Source: an uncultured Mucispirillum sp. (GTDB lineage: Bacteria; Chrysiogenota; Deferribacteres; Deferribacterales; Mucispirillaceae). Taken from it: DNA of 64,000 nucleotides. The translations under genes and the position numbers were made by a program. Positions 36,334 to 46,755 of the stretch are shown piece by piece. The stretch covers positions 1 to 64,000 of the forward strand of contig CALUWI010000007.1 in NCBI GenBank assembly GCA_944324465.1, read 5' to 3'. The notes beneath the pieces are model-generated. The model searched no databases and was not told the DNA's origin. It saw nothing but the letters and a program-made list of their open reading frames with translations. Each line of letters opens with the position of its first letter. The first letter of the stretch is position 1.

Positions 36334-37442
36334 CAAATATTTCAAAAGAGCAGAATATAGAGCGAAGCGGCAGAATAGAGAGTGCTTTAAATATTATAAA
36401 AGGCACTCTCAGCCAGTACGGCTATACTGAACTTCATCTGCCGATTTATGAATATTATGACTTACTGCAGGATACAGTATTTAATTTCTCTGATGAAAGT
36501 ATTATCCGTTTTATAGACAGGCATACTGGCAAAACATTAGTTCTTCGTCCAGACTTTACTCCACAGGTATGCCGCACGGTGTCAGGAATGGAAAATCTGC
36601 CGCTGCCATTTCGGGTATGCTATAAAGGTACAGTTTTCCGTTCAGTAGAAAAGGACAGGGGAATAAAAGGCGAAGAAAACCAAACAGGCTGGGAGATTTT
36701 TGGAGAAAGCAGTATTTTTGGAGATATAGAGATAGTCTTAACTGCAAATGCTGCACTAGAAAAAATGGGGCTTAAAGGTTTCTGTTTTACTTTTGGAGAT
36801 ACTTTATTTTTAAACAGAATAAAAACTCTTGCAGGTGAAAAAGGCGATAAAATACTTGAAGCAGTATCTGATAGAAGAACACATGATTTAAAAAAATTAG
36901 TATCAGAAATAAATGCAGATAACAGTTTAAAAGATTTAATAGTTAAACTTCCACTTGCTTTTGGCGGCAGGGAGAATATAGAAACTCTTGTAAAACTTTC
37001 ATCTTTTGATAAAGAGCTTTCTGAAAGAATAGAGTTTATTAAAAATCTTTTTAATCAGCTTGTAAGCTGTGGAATAGATGAAAATATCTTAATTTTTGAT
37101 GCTGCAGAATCAAAAGGGCTTGATTACTATACAGGTGTTCATTTTGAAATACTGCATGAAAGTTACGGCAGCATATTAGGCAGCGGTGGAAGATATGACA
37201 AATTAATGTCAAAATTCGGTAAAGATTTAACTGCATGCGGTGCTGCATTAAATATTGATAATCTTCTTCATTTTCCTATATGCGAAAGTGCAGCAAAGGA
37301 ATATGATTATCTAGTTATCGGTAAAGATAACTTTAAAAAAGCTATATCACTTCGTAAAGAAGGCAAAAGTGTTATATTTGTAACAGATGAAAACCAGAAA
37401 GAAAACTTTATAAAAAATTATACTTTTAAAAATATAATTTAA
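36330..37442 (+). CDS. hisZ: ATP phosphoribosyltransferase regulatory subunit
   Basis: 370 residues with a histidyl-tRNA synthetase-like catalytic fold. LRPDFTPQVCR (motif 2 region), GLDYYTGVHFE and LGSGGRYDKL are visible, but there is no C-terminal anticodon-binding domain and the histidine-specific motifs are diverged. HisZ activates the short form of HisG in the first step of histidine synthesis. hisG is not in the window. It overlaps the aminotransferase stop and is followed at once by purA. Confidence 0.9.
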   Translation: MTNISKEQNIERSGRIESALNIIKGTLSQYGYTELHLPIYEYYDLLQDTVFNFSDESIIRFIDRHTGKTLVLRPDFTPQVCRTVSGMENLPLPFRVCYKGTVFRSVEKDRGIKGEENQTGWEIFGESSIFGDIEIVLTANAALEKMGLKGFCFTFGDTLFLNRIKTLAGEKGDKILEAVSDRRTHDLKKLVSEINADNSLKDLIVKLPLAFGGRENIETLVKLSSFDKELSERIEFIKNLFNQLVSCGIDENILIFDAAESKGLDYYTGVHFEILHESYGSILGSGGRYDKLMSKFGKDLTACGAALNIDNLLHFPICESAAKEYDYLVIGKDNFKKAISLRKEGKSVIFVTDENQKENFIKNYTFKNII

Positions 37443-37453
37443 TGGGGGAAATA

Positions 37454-38743
37454 ATGAGCTGTTCAGCGGTGCTTGGTGCCCAGTGGGGCGATGAAGGAAA
37501 AGGAAAAATAGTAGATATGTATTCGGAGCAGGCAGATGTTGTTGTCAGATACCAGGGCGGCCACAATGCAGGTCATACTGTATGGGTAGATGGTGTTAAA
37601 TACATTCTAAGACTTATCCCTTCCGGCATTATCCATGAAAAAACAATTAATATCATAGGTAACGGCACAGTCATTGAGCTTGATGCTTTATTTAAGGAAA
37701 TTAATGAGCTTAAAGAAAAAGGTGTAAAATTTGACGGCAGATTTTATATCAGTGACAGAGCTCATGTGATTATGCCATACCACATCTTTTTTGATAAACA
37801 CAAAGAAGAATTAAAAGGTGCTAATAAAATAGGCACAACAGGCAGAGGCATAGGCCCTACATATATGGATAAAACAGCAAGAAACGGTATCCGTATAGGT
37901 GATTTATTTAATGAAAAACTGCTTGATGAAAAAATACAGACAAATATTGATGAGCTTAATAAATATGCTGTTAAAGCTTATGGTGTAGACCCTATTAATA
38001 TAGATGAAGCAAAAGCATACTGCAAACGCCATATAAATGACTTAAAAAAATATGTTACAGATACATCATATTTAATAAACAAATTAATAGATGAAGGTAA
38101 AAAAGTAATGCTTGAAGGTGCACAGGGCACAATGCTTGATGTAGATTTTGGAACATATCCATTTGTTACATCATCAAACGGCACAGCTGGCGGAGCATGC
38201 ACAGGAACAGGTATTTCTCCAAGAAAAATATCATGTATAGCTGGTGTTATGAAAGCATATACAACAAGAGTTGGCAGTGGCCCATTCCCAACAGAGCTTT
38301 TTGATGAAGATGGAGAAGCATTAAGGGCGGCAGGCCATGAGTTTGGTGCAGTTACTGGCAGACCTAGAAGGTGCGGCTGGCTTGATTTAGTAGCTGCAAA
38401 ATATGCTGTTATGGTAAACGGTCTTGACTATATTGCACTTACTAAAATGGATGTGCTTGATAATATGCCTGTAATAAAAGTATGTACAGCTTATGAAATA
38501 GACGGCAAAATAGTTGAGCAGTTCCCTGCTGATTTAGAAAGTCTTGAAAAAATTAAGCCAGTATATAAAGAATTTAAAGGCTGGATGACAGACCTTACAA
38601 AAACTAAAAAAATAGAAGACCTTCCAAAAGAAGCAAAAGAATATATTGATTTTATATCAAGCTATTTAGGCATTCCATACTGTGTGGTATCTATCGGCAC
38701 AGACAGAAGCCAGACAATAGTGTTAAATGAAATATTTAAGTAA
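37454..38743 (+). CDS. purA: Adenylosuccinate synthetase
   Basis: 429 residues from the ATG at 37454 (MSCSAVLGAQ), preceded by GGGGGA; the ATG at 37442 overlaps that site. GAQWGDEGKGKIVD (P loop), GGHNAGHT, TTGRGIGPTYMDK, QGTMLDVDFGTYPFVTSSN and KMDVLD follow in order. Converts IMP and aspartate to adenylosuccinate with GTP. hisZ-purA adjacency links histidine and purine metabolism. Confidence 0.96.
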   Translation: MSCSAVLGAQWGDEGKGKIVDMYSEQADVVVRYQGGHNAGHTVWVDGVKYILRLIPSGIIHEKTINIIGNGTVIELDALFKEINELKEKGVKFDGRFYISDRAHVIMPYHIFFDKHKEELKGANKIGTTGRGIGPTYMDKTARNGIRIGDLFNEKLLDEKIQTNIDELNKYAVKAYGVDPINIDEAKAYCKRHINDLKKYVTDTSYLINKLIDEGKKVMLEGAQGTMLDVDFGTYPFVTSSNGTAGGACTGTGISPRKISCIAGVMKAYTTRVGSGPFPTELFDEDGEALRAAGHEFGAVTGRPRRCGWLDLVAAKYAVMVNGLDYIALTKMDVLDNMPVIKVCTAYEIDGKIVEQFPADLESLEKIKPVYKEFKGWMTDLTKTKKIEDLPKEAKEYIDFISSYLGIPYCVVSIGTDRSQTIVLNEIFK

Positions 38744-38758
38744 AAAATAATTTATCAA

Positions 38759-38780
38759 TGGGGAGCATAAAAGCTCCCCA
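38759..38780 (+). terminator. purA terminator
   Basis: Stem TGGGGAGC/GCTCCCCA and nine T. Confidence 0.95.
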
Positions 38781-38924
38781 TTTTTTTTTGAGCTGCAAAA
38801 AATTTTTAAAATAAAATACTTGAAAAAGTAAAAAAGATTATGTATAGTAAATAAGGAAAGTGATTGATATATAAAGGTAAAATTGCCTGTTAAAAATTTT
38901 TTTTAAAAAATTAAAAAAAAGTTG

Positions 38925-38992
38925 TTGACTTTTATATTTTACTCTGTTATATATTACTTCCACCCGAGAGTAGCCGAACTTGCTCGGGTGGG
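38925..38992 (+). promoter_or_regulatory. tRNA operon promoter and 5' hairpin
   Basis: TTGACT (38925-38930), 17-nt spacer, TATATA (38948-38953). The transcript would start at about 38960, where the stem CCACCCGAG/CTCGGGTGG (38960-38992, 15-nt loop) begins. It ends 5 nt before tRNA-Lys. This is an unusually GC-rich stem for the genome, probably a 5' processing or stability element. Confidence 0.7.
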
Positions 38993-38997
38993 GTTAG

Positions 38998-39073
38998 GAG
39001 CCGTTAGCTCAGACGGTAGAGCAATTGCCTTTTAAGCAATGGGTCATTGGTTCGATCCCAATACGGCTCACCA
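38998..39073 (+). tRNA. tRNA-Lys (TTT)
   Basis: Acceptor GAGCCGT/ACGGCTC, anticodon loop CTTTTAA (anticodon TTT), TTCGATC T loop, and encoded CCA end (ACCA, 39070-39073). Confidence 0.97.
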
Positions 39074-39089
39074 TTTACTTTTTATATAC

Positions 39090-39164
39090 GACCCGTTCGT
39101 CTAGCTCGGCCTAGGACATCGGCCTTTCACGCCGACAACAGGGGTTCAAATCCCCTACGGGTCG
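39090..39164 (+). tRNA. tRNA-Glu (TTC)
   Basis: Acceptor GACCCGT/ACGGGTC, anticodon TTC in CTTTCAC, TTCAAAT T loop, discriminator G. CCA is not encoded. Confidence 0.96.
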
Positions 39165-39175
39165 CTTTACCAAAC

Positions 39176-39248
39176 GGACGGTTAGCTCAGCTGGGAGAGC
39201 ATCGGCCTTACAAGCCGAGGGTCACAGGTTCGATCCCTGTACCGTCCA
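39176..39248 (+). tRNA. tRNA-Val (TAC)
   Basis: Acceptor GGACGGT/ACCGTCC, D arm TAGCTCAGCTGGGAGAGC, anticodon TAC in CTTACAA, TTCGATC T loop, discriminator A. CCA is not encoded. Confidence 0.96.
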
Positions 39249-39258
39249 TTTTTAGTAT

Positions 39259-39332
39259 GGGGGCGTAGTTCAGTTGGTTAGAACGCTGGCCTGTCACGCC
39301 AGAGGTCGCGAGTTCGAGTCTCGTCGTCCCCG
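39259..39332 (+). tRNA. tRNA-Asp (GTC)
   Basis: Acceptor GGGGGCG/CGTCCCC with one G-T pair, anticodon GTC in CTGTCAC, TTCGAGT T loop, discriminator G. CCA is not encoded. Last gene of the four-tRNA transcript. Confidence 0.96.
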
Positions 39333-39336
39333 TTCC

Positions 39337-39361
39337 AAGCTCTGCTTATGCAGAGCTTTTT
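39337..39361 (+). terminator. tRNA operon terminator
   Basis: Stem AAGCTCTGC/GCAGAGCTT with loop TTAT, followed by a T tract. Confidence 0.95.
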
Positions 39362-39503
39362 TTATGTCCTTTTTTAAATTATTTGATTTTATCATCTGCA
39401 TATAAAAGAATATGAAAAAATATAAATTAGTATTTGAAATTATTTTACATTGATGTATAATACAGGACGAAGCAGGTATTATTTTAAATAGTTGGAGAAA
39501 AAA

Positions 39504-40058
39504 ATGGCAGATAAACCAAAAGACCATGTGTATGTTGAAGAAGGTGAATTAAGAAAAATGCGCGACCCTAGGACTGGGCAGATTAAAGAAGTAGATTTAA
39601 GTCTTCCAGCCTTATCAAGAACAATGGAGAATATCCGTAAAAGTGCAGAAATTATTAATCAGCCAACTGTAAGCTTTGATATGGCTATGGGCAGGTTTGA
39701 ATATATTAAAGAATTAGTGCTTGATTCTGCACAATTTTCACCAAGACTGCAAAATCTGCAGATTAAAATATTAAATAAAAATATTGAAGTAGTAAAAAAT
39801 ATAGAAGAACTTGATGAGATGAAAGCTCAGTTTGCTAAACAGTACTACATGAAAGAAGCGAAAAATATTTTAGCAAAAACTGACAGAAAGTCTGGCTTTC
39901 AGCGAGTAGATTCATTGCAGAAAGCGATAGAACTGCTTATGAAAGGCAAAAAGCATGTTGGTGAAGAAGATGAAGAATATAACCAGTATATTGTTACATT
40001 AAGAAAAGAGTTAATGGAACATCACAAATCAGCATCTAATCTTACAAAAGGTATCTAA
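39504..40058 (+). CDS. Hypothetical cytoplasmic helical protein
   Basis: 184 residues from the ATG at 39504, with GGAG 6 nt upstream; the TTG at 39492 is not supported. Charged and mostly helical, without signal peptide or membrane segment. Contains RDPRTGQIKEVDLS near the N terminus and a KSGFQRVDSLQKAIELL segment. I do not recognise a family. Own terminator at 40069, so likely monocistronic. Confidence 0.75.
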   Translation: MADKPKDHVYVEEGELRKMRDPRTGQIKEVDLSLPALSRTMENIRKSAEIINQPTVSFDMAMGRFEYIKELVLDSAQFSPRLQNLQIKILNKNIEVVKNIEELDEMKAQFAKQYYMKEAKNILAKTDRKSGFQRVDSLQKAIELLMKGKKHVGEEDEEYNQYIVTLRKELMEHHKSASNLTKGI

Positions 40059-40068
40059 TAATATATAT

Positions 40069-40092
40069 AAGCAGGGTTTTCCGCCCTGCTTA
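40069..40092 (+). terminator. Terminator
   Basis: Stem AAGCAGGG/CCCTGCTT, then AAACTTTT, 11 nt after the stop. Confidence 0.85.
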
Positions 40093-40382
40093 AACTTTTA
40101 TAAAAGTCATTTCTTTTAGAGCATGCATAAATCCTGTAAAATCTAAATATTATTTATCAAAAAATATGAACTATAAATATAAGGCATGATTAAAAAAGAA
40201 GAGTTCAATATCTCATTTCTACAGCATTATATAAGAAAGTACAAAAATAATAAGTGAAAACTATATTATTGCTAATGTATCAATTATGAATATAAGTGCT
40301 TATTTTTAAAGTCTGAAAAAGGAAAGGTTGCAGAAGGTATTGTAAAAATAATCTGGCAGTAACACGATACATACTTTTGATA
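40093..40382. other. Intergenic stretch
   Basis: About 290 nt of AT-rich DNA with no ORF of note. I see no RNA signature here; the structured element begins at 40383. Confidence 0.5.
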
Positions 40383-40454
40383 ATGGACTCCCTGCCTGTT
40401 TCTAAGCTAAATTGGCGGTTGCTTATAAATGAAACAGGCAGAGGATAATTCCAT
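40383..40454. other. Long hairpin, possible structured RNA
   Basis: Perfect 11-bp stem CTGCCTGTTTC/GAAACAGGCAG (40392-40402 with 40431-40441), flanked by a further ATGGA/TCCAT pairing (40383-40387 with 40450-40454). The 28-nt loop contains AGCTAAATTGGCGG. No T tract follows on either strand, so it is not an ordinary terminator. Confidence 0.5.
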
Positions 40455-40490
40455 TGTCGGAAGGATATTATTATGTTTATGCGTTAAAAC

Positions 40491-40525
40491 AATCTGCCGA
40501 ATTATGAAAAATATTTGGCGGATAT
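40491..40525 (-). terminator. Terminator of small minus-strand gene
   Basis: Minus strand ATCCGCC...GGCAGAT stem with one mismatch and then TGTTTT, 15 nt after the stop at 40540. Confidence 0.6.
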
Positions 40526-40539
40526 TAATCTTTTCGGTA

Positions 40540-40755
40540 TTAAGCCATATTCATAGCTTGTAATCGTTCTAACGCCTCTTTCGAAATAATTACTTTATCC
40601 ATAGATATTCCTGCGTCTTCTGAATTGGATTTACTGTTATCTACTTTTTCTCCACGCAGAAGTTTGGAAAGTTCTGATACACTTTTTTCATTTTTGCTTG
40701 CTGCAGTATATGCTGCATACTGGTTAGAATTAGAAATTAATAGAGAATCAGTCAT
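40540..40755 (-). CDS. Small hypothetical protein
   Basis: 71 residues, preceded by AAAGGAG at ideal distance, which supports a real gene. N-terminal N/S/A-rich part, then SMDKVIISKEALERLQAM. A DxVxISxEAxxL ending of this kind is seen in FlgM and some other small flagella-linked proteins, but the match is short and I do not assign a function. Divergent from the ABC-F gene. Confidence 0.65.
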   Translation of the reverse strand: MTDSLLISNSNQYAAYTAASKNEKSVSELSKLLRGEKVDNSKSNSEDAGISMDKVIISKEALERLQAMNMA

Positions 40756-40845
40756 TATAAACGCTCCTTTGCCACCCTGCTTGGCTTATGCAATCCTTAT
40801 AGCAATCAGCGTGCCAAAAAAAAGACTTGCCAAAATCATAAAAAA

Positions 40846-42696
40846 ATGAAAAATACATCTATGATTAGTTTTGATAATGTTTCTAAAAGCTACGGCTCAA
40901 AAATTTTATTTGAAAATGTTACCTTTAATATTAACAAAGGTGAGCGTATAGGACTTGTTGGCAGAAATGGCAACGGTAAAACAACTCTTATGCGTATTAT
41001 TACTGGGGAAGAAGAAGCAGACAGCGGAAAAGTTTCTATTCCAAAAAACTATAAAGTAGGCTTTTTAAAGCAGCATATTAAGTTTGAGAAAAAGACAGTT
41101 ATAGAAGAAGCTATGCTTGGACTTTCTGATGAAGAAATTCATGATAAATGGAAAGCTGAAAAAATTCTTTTTGGTCTAGGATTTAAAGAAGAAGATATGG
41201 AGAAAGACCCAGCATCTTTTTCAGGCGGTTTTCAAGTAAGGCTTATGCTTGCCCAGACTTTACTTTCTAACCCTGATTTATTACTTTTAGATGAACCTAC
41301 AAACTATCTTGATATTATATCTGTCAGGTGGCTGAAAAGCTTTTTAAATTCATGGAAAGGCGAACTTTTACTTATCACTCACGACAGGCAGTTTATGGAT
41401 GATATTGTTACCCATACTGCAGGAATTCACAGAACAAGAGTGCGTAAAATAGAGGGCAAAACTGATAAGTTTTACGAGCAGATAGCCCGCGATGAAGAAA
41501 TATATGAGAAAACACGCATAAATGATGAGCAAAAGCGTAAAGAATTAGAGCAGTATATAACAAGGTTTAGAGCAAAGGCACGCCTTGCCGGGCTTGTACA
41601 GAGCCGTATAAAAACTCTTAATAAAATGGAGAAAAAGGAAAAGCTGGAAGCAATTAAAAACCTTGAATTTGCTTTTAAATATAAGCCTATCACATCAAAA
41701 CAGATAATGAGAGCGGAAAATATTTCCTTTTCTTATGACGGTAGGAAATTTTTAATCAACGACTTATCAATCATTATAGGCAGTGAAGATAAGATTGCAG
41801 TTATTGGTAAAAACGGTAAAGGTAAATCTACTCTTTTAAAAGTGCTTGCAGGGATTCTTCCTGCCACAAGTGGAAATGTTATATATCATACAGGTTGTGT
41901 AAAAGGATATTATGAGCAGACTAATGTATCTTCCTTAAATCCAGATAATACTATTGAAGAAGAAATACAGTCTGTTTCAGATACATTTGACAGAACTTAT
42001 GTTAGAAATATATGCGGTGCTATGCTTTTTGAGCAGGATGCTGCACTTAAAAAAATAAAAGTGCTTTCAGGCGGTGAAAAAAGCCGTGTTATGCTTGGCA
42101 AAATTATAGCAAGTCCTCAGAATGTATTAATGCTTGATGAGCCAACAAACCATTTAGATATGGATGCATGCGACTCTTTAATAGAAGCAGTTGATAATTT
42201 CCCGGGAGCTGTTATAATGGTTACCCACAACGAAATGTTTCTGCATGCCCTTGCAAACAGGTTAATAGTTTTTCAGGATGAATACCCTTATGTATTTGAA
42301 GGCACTTATGAAGAATTTTTAGAAAAAGAAGGCTGGCAGGAAGAAAATGCTGCTAAAGTAAAAGAAGTAAAAACAAAGCTGAATAAAAAAGATGCAAGAA
42401 AACTACGCAGTGAAATAATTTCTGAAAAAAATAAAGTTATCAAACCTTTAGAGCAGCAGGTAGAAACTCTTGAAAATAATATCAGCACTTATGAACAGGA
42501 AGTATCAGAATTAAATGAATTATTAATTGAAGCATCAGCGAATAATAATGGACTTTTGATAGGAGAATATGGTAAAAGATTAGCGGAGCTTAATAAGTTA
42601 ATTGATGAAGCCTTTGTTTATCTTGACAGTGCTTATGCAGAGCTGGAATCAAAACAGCAGGAATATGAAAATAAATTAAACCAAATAGAAGAATAA
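40846..42696 (+). CDS. ABC-F family ATPase (Uup-like)
   Basis: 616 residues without membrane segments. Two ABC domains: Walker A GRNGNGKTT, signature SGGFQ and Walker B LLLLDEPTNYLD in the first; GKNGKGKST, LSGGEKS and VLMLDEPTNHLD in the second. A linker helix pair (about 230-280) and a C-terminal coiled coil (about 510-616) resemble Uup/EttA-type ribosome-associated proteins rather than exporters. Likely acts on stalled ribosomes or nucleic acids. No clear ribosome binding site precedes the ATG. Confidence 0.92.
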   Translation: MKNTSMISFDNVSKSYGSKILFENVTFNINKGERIGLVGRNGNGKTTLMRIITGEEEADSGKVSIPKNYKVGFLKQHIKFEKKTVIEEAMLGLSDEEIHDKWKAEKILFGLGFKEEDMEKDPASFSGGFQVRLMLAQTLLSNPDLLLLDEPTNYLDIISVRWLKSFLNSWKGELLLITHDRQFMDDIVTHTAGIHRTRVRKIEGKTDKFYEQIARDEEIYEKTRINDEQKRKELEQYITRFRAKARLAGLVQSRIKTLNKMEKKEKLEAIKNLEFAFKYKPITSKQIMRAENISFSYDGRKFLINDLSIIIGSEDKIAVIGKNGKGKSTLLKVLAGILPATSGNVIYHTGCVKGYYEQTNVSSLNPDNTIEEEIQSVSDTFDRTYVRNICGAMLFEQDAALKKIKVLSGGEKSRVMLGKIIASPQNVLMLDEPTNHLDMDACDSLIEAVDNFPGAVIMVTHNEMFLHALANRLIVFQDEYPYVFEGTYEEFLEKEGWQEENAAKVKEVKTKLNKKDARKLRSEIISEKNKVIKPLEQQVETLENNISTYEQEVSELNELLIEASANNNGLLIGEYGKRLAELNKLIDEAFVYLDSAYAELESKQQEYENKLNQIEE

Positions 42697-42710
42697 AAAG
42701 GATGGGTGAT

Positions 42711-43409
42711 ATGAAAAAATTATTACTGACATTATTATGTATATTATTTGCTGTGCAGGCTTTTGCACAGGCTGCTGAAGAAGCTGCTGCAGAAACTGAA
42801 AAAGCTGATGCACCAAAAGAACAGACAAGTGATGTGAAAACAAAATCAAAAGGCAAGCCGGATTTTAATAAGAAAAAAATCTCTCTTGACAGAATTGATG
42901 AAAAAAAATGGTCTTTGCGTGTAGGCTATAACTATTTTATGCCAGATAACAAATATCTGACTTTCTTCCAGAATAAATTAAAAATCGGTGGTGCATACGA
43001 TTTTAATAAAAACTTTCAAGTTCAGGCATTTCTGCAATATGCAGATGGCAAAAAAAGTTTTGATATAGGCGGAGTATCTACTCAGTTTAAAGGAACTGTA
43101 TATAATATAGGTGTCATGGCAGTTGGTTTATATCCTATTGATTTATCTCTTGGCTCTATTGCCCCTTTTGGAAGCATTGGTGCTGCTTATACTTTTGGTA
43201 ACTTAAACACAATTCAAAATGAAGTAGAAAGTAAACAGAATTTATCAGGCGGAGCTATTCTTGCTCAGGCTGGTTTGCAGTACAGCTATCATATATTATC
43301 TGTAAGAGTATTTGGTGAATATTTATATGATTTTACACCGCTGAATAATCCATATATTTCATCATTATCTGGATTTAGTGTTGGAGCAGAGCTGGGAATT
43401 AAGTTTTAA
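42711..43409 (+). CDS. Outer-membrane beta-barrel protein
   Basis: 232 residues from the ATG at 42711. Signal peptide ending AFAQ, then a charged linker of about 50 residues (A/E/K-rich), then a barrel of alternating strands (WSLRVGYNYFMP..., FQVQAFLQYADG...), ending ...VGAELGIKF with terminal Phe. Similar in size to the barrel at 18843 but not obviously a close paralogue. Function unknown. Six nt before radC-like gene. Confidence 0.82.
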   Translation: MKKLLLTLLCILFAVQAFAQAAEEAAAETEKADAPKEQTSDVKTKSKGKPDFNKKKISLDRIDEKKWSLRVGYNYFMPDNKYLTFFQNKLKIGGAYDFNKNFQVQAFLQYADGKKSFDIGGVSTQFKGTVYNIGVMAVGLYPIDLSLGSIAPFGSIGAAYTFGNLNTIQNEVESKQNLSGGAILAQAGLQYSYHILSVRVFGEYLYDFTPLNNPYISSLSGFSVGAELGIKF

Positions 43410-43415
43410 TATAAT

Positions 43416-44090
43416 ATGGATAAAAAGCCACATTATCAAGGTCACAGACAGCGACTGAAAGAGAAGTTTGATGAAGCACCGTCAGTTTTAGCTGATTATG
43501 AAATATTAGAATTAATGCTTGGTTACTGTATACCAAGAAAAGATGTAAAGCCTATGGCAAAAGAAATGCTTATGCAGGCAGGCACTATTGGAAATATTTT
43601 TAATATTAACTGTCAGCAGATTGATGGTGCAGGAAAAGAAACAGAAAGATTTTTAAGAATAGCGGCTGAATTTTATAACAGGATAGAAAATTCTTTTTAT
43701 GAAAATAAGCAGTCTCTTTCAAGTCCTGAGCAGATATACAGGCTTTTAAAATATCATATTGGTTTTGCAGAAAACGAAAATTTTGCAGTTATCCTTTTAA
43801 ACAGTAAAGGCTGCCTTATTGATAAGAAGATTATGACAGAAGGTGTTGTAAATAATGCTATAGTATACCCTAGGCAGATAGCCGAGTATGCTCTTAAAAA
43901 TAAGGCAGTAAGTGTTGTTATTGCTCATAACCACCCATCTGGCGACAGCAGCCCTTCACGAAAAGATATAGAGCTTACAAATATAGTTTCAGAATCACTT
44001 TCCACACTTGGTATAAAATTAAGAGACCATATAATAGTATGCAAAAATGAATATTCAAGCCTTTATGATTTAGGTTATATGGAAGAATAG
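43416..44090 (+). CDS. radC: RadC-family JAMM protein
   Basis: 224 residues. N-terminal helix-hairpin-helix-like region (about 1-75) beginning with HYQGHRQRLKEKF, then an MPN/JAMM domain with AHNHPSGDSSPSRKD, the zinc-binding H-x-H...D motif. Despite the historical link to DNA repair, the role is uncertain. There is no ribosome binding site; it likely depends on translation of the gene upstream. Confidence 0.93.
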   Translation: MDKKPHYQGHRQRLKEKFDEAPSVLADYEILELMLGYCIPRKDVKPMAKEMLMQAGTIGNIFNINCQQIDGAGKETERFLRIAAEFYNRIENSFYENKQSLSSPEQIYRLLKYHIGFAENENFAVILLNSKGCLIDKKIMTEGVVNNAIVYPRQIAEYALKNKAVSVVIAHNHPSGDSSPSRKDIELTNIVSESLSTLGIKLRDHIIVCKNEYSSLYDLGYMEE

Positions 44091-44161
44091 CAATTTTTTG
44101 CAGAAAATTTGTAATTTTTTTTATAAATATGAAATTTTTTTCATATTTTTAAAATTTCCCC

Positions 44162-44215
44162 TTGCTTTTTTTTGCTATCATTGTAATATTAGCACTCAGA
44201 AAGAATGAGTGCTAA
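44162..44215 (+). promoter_or_regulatory. groESL promoter with CIRCE operator
   Basis: TTGCTT (44162-44167), 16-nt spacer, TAATAT (44184-44189). A perfect CIRCE element TTAGCACTC-9 nt-GAGTGCTAA spans 44189-44215, the HrcA repressor site, placed over the transcription start. hrcA itself is not in the window. Confidence 0.95.
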
Positions 44216-44280
44216 ATTAGGAACTGCACGAAATTATTAAAAAATAATTAATATATAAATACAGGAGGCTTAGAGGTATA

Positions 44281-44571
44281 ATGGCTAAAATCCAACCTTT
44301 ACAAGACAGAGTAATTGTTAAACGCTTTGAAAGCGAAGAAAAAACTGCATCAGGTATTTTTATTCCTGATTCTGCAAAAGAAAAACCACAGGAAGGTGAA
44401 GTAGTTGCAGTTGGTGCAGGTAAATATTTAGATAACGGCAATGTTATAAAACCAACAGTAAAAGCAGGGGACAAAGTTCTTTTCAGCAAATATGCTGGTA
44501 CAGAAGTTAAAATAGATGGTGAAGACCTGCTTATTATGAGAGAAGATGATATATTAGGTATCATTGGATAA
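44281..44571 (+). CDS. groES: Co-chaperonin GroES
   Basis: 96 residues. [14 protein letters not shown] at the start, mobile loop [19 protein letters not shown], then [15 protein letters not shown]. Heptameric lid of GroEL. The start follows AGGAGG and GAGG sites. Leader of about 85 nt from the CIRCE-controlled promoter. Confidence 0.97.
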   Translation: MAKIQPLQDRVIVKRFESEEKTASGIFIPDSAKEKPQEGEVVAVGAGKYLDNGNVIKPTVKAGDKVLFSKYAGTEVKIDGEDLLIMREDDILGIIG

Positions 44572-44582
44572 TAATTAATTAA

Positions 44583-46247
<1,665 letters not shown>

Positions 46248-46304
46248 TAGGTTTATAACCTAATCATATTCATACATTAATACATGTAAAATAATACAAA
46301 ATAT

Positions 46305-46334
46305 CCGCCGTATGAAAATACGGCGGTTTTTTTT
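46305..46334 (+). terminator. groESL terminator
   Basis: Stem CCGCCGTA/TACGGCGG, then eight T. Confidence 0.95.
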
Positions 46335-46418
46335 ATATATAAAAATAATATTGAAATCATTTTTGCTTTATTAATATATTGATTATAGTTTCTTCCTTAT
46401 TTTAAGAAATATTCCCAG

Positions 46419-46567
46419 GTTATTTCATTCTCTTTGCGACTTAATTTCTTATGAGCTGTTTTTTTGGAACGATTTGCTGTCAGATTGTTTGAGCGAAGCG
46501 AGTTGCTGCAGCAGTGAAGAAAAAACAGTGAATGTTTAAGGAATTGGAGCATAAGGAATGAAATAAC
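46419..46567 (+). repeat. 149-nt inverted-repeat element, copy 2
   Basis: Same length as the copy at 32619. Ends GTTATTTCATTC and GAATGAAATAAC are again perfectly complementary although both differ from copy 1. Inner stem TGCTG/CAGCA (46475-46479 with 46509-46513) replaces TGCCA/TGGCA. Loop TTTGAGCGAAGCGAGT is unchanged. The flank GCGGC...ATAGT also continues past the end (46590-46605). The rest of the 46335-46755 gap holds no gene. Confidence 0.85.
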
Positions 46568-46755
46568 GAAAACTTGATTATTAATATATGCGGCAGTATA
46601 ATAGTATAATATTTTGTTATATAATATATTTAACTCAATATACTCTTTCTGTTTAAAGCTGCATATATATATATATTAAGCACAGCAAAGAATATGCAGC
46701 TTATAATTTATATAAACTTATAAATTATTTATATTCTGTTTATATAAATATGTTA

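Noticed and set aside
39047-39527. ORFs across the tRNA cluster
   Set aside because: They read through tRNA genes and the terminator; the tRNAs fully account for the DNA.
40383-40454. Third copy of the 5S-upstream hairpin type
   Set aside because: It shares only short strings (ACTCC, a GGCGG-like segment) in a different arrangement and lacks the GTCATTTACT/GTAAACTCC loop.
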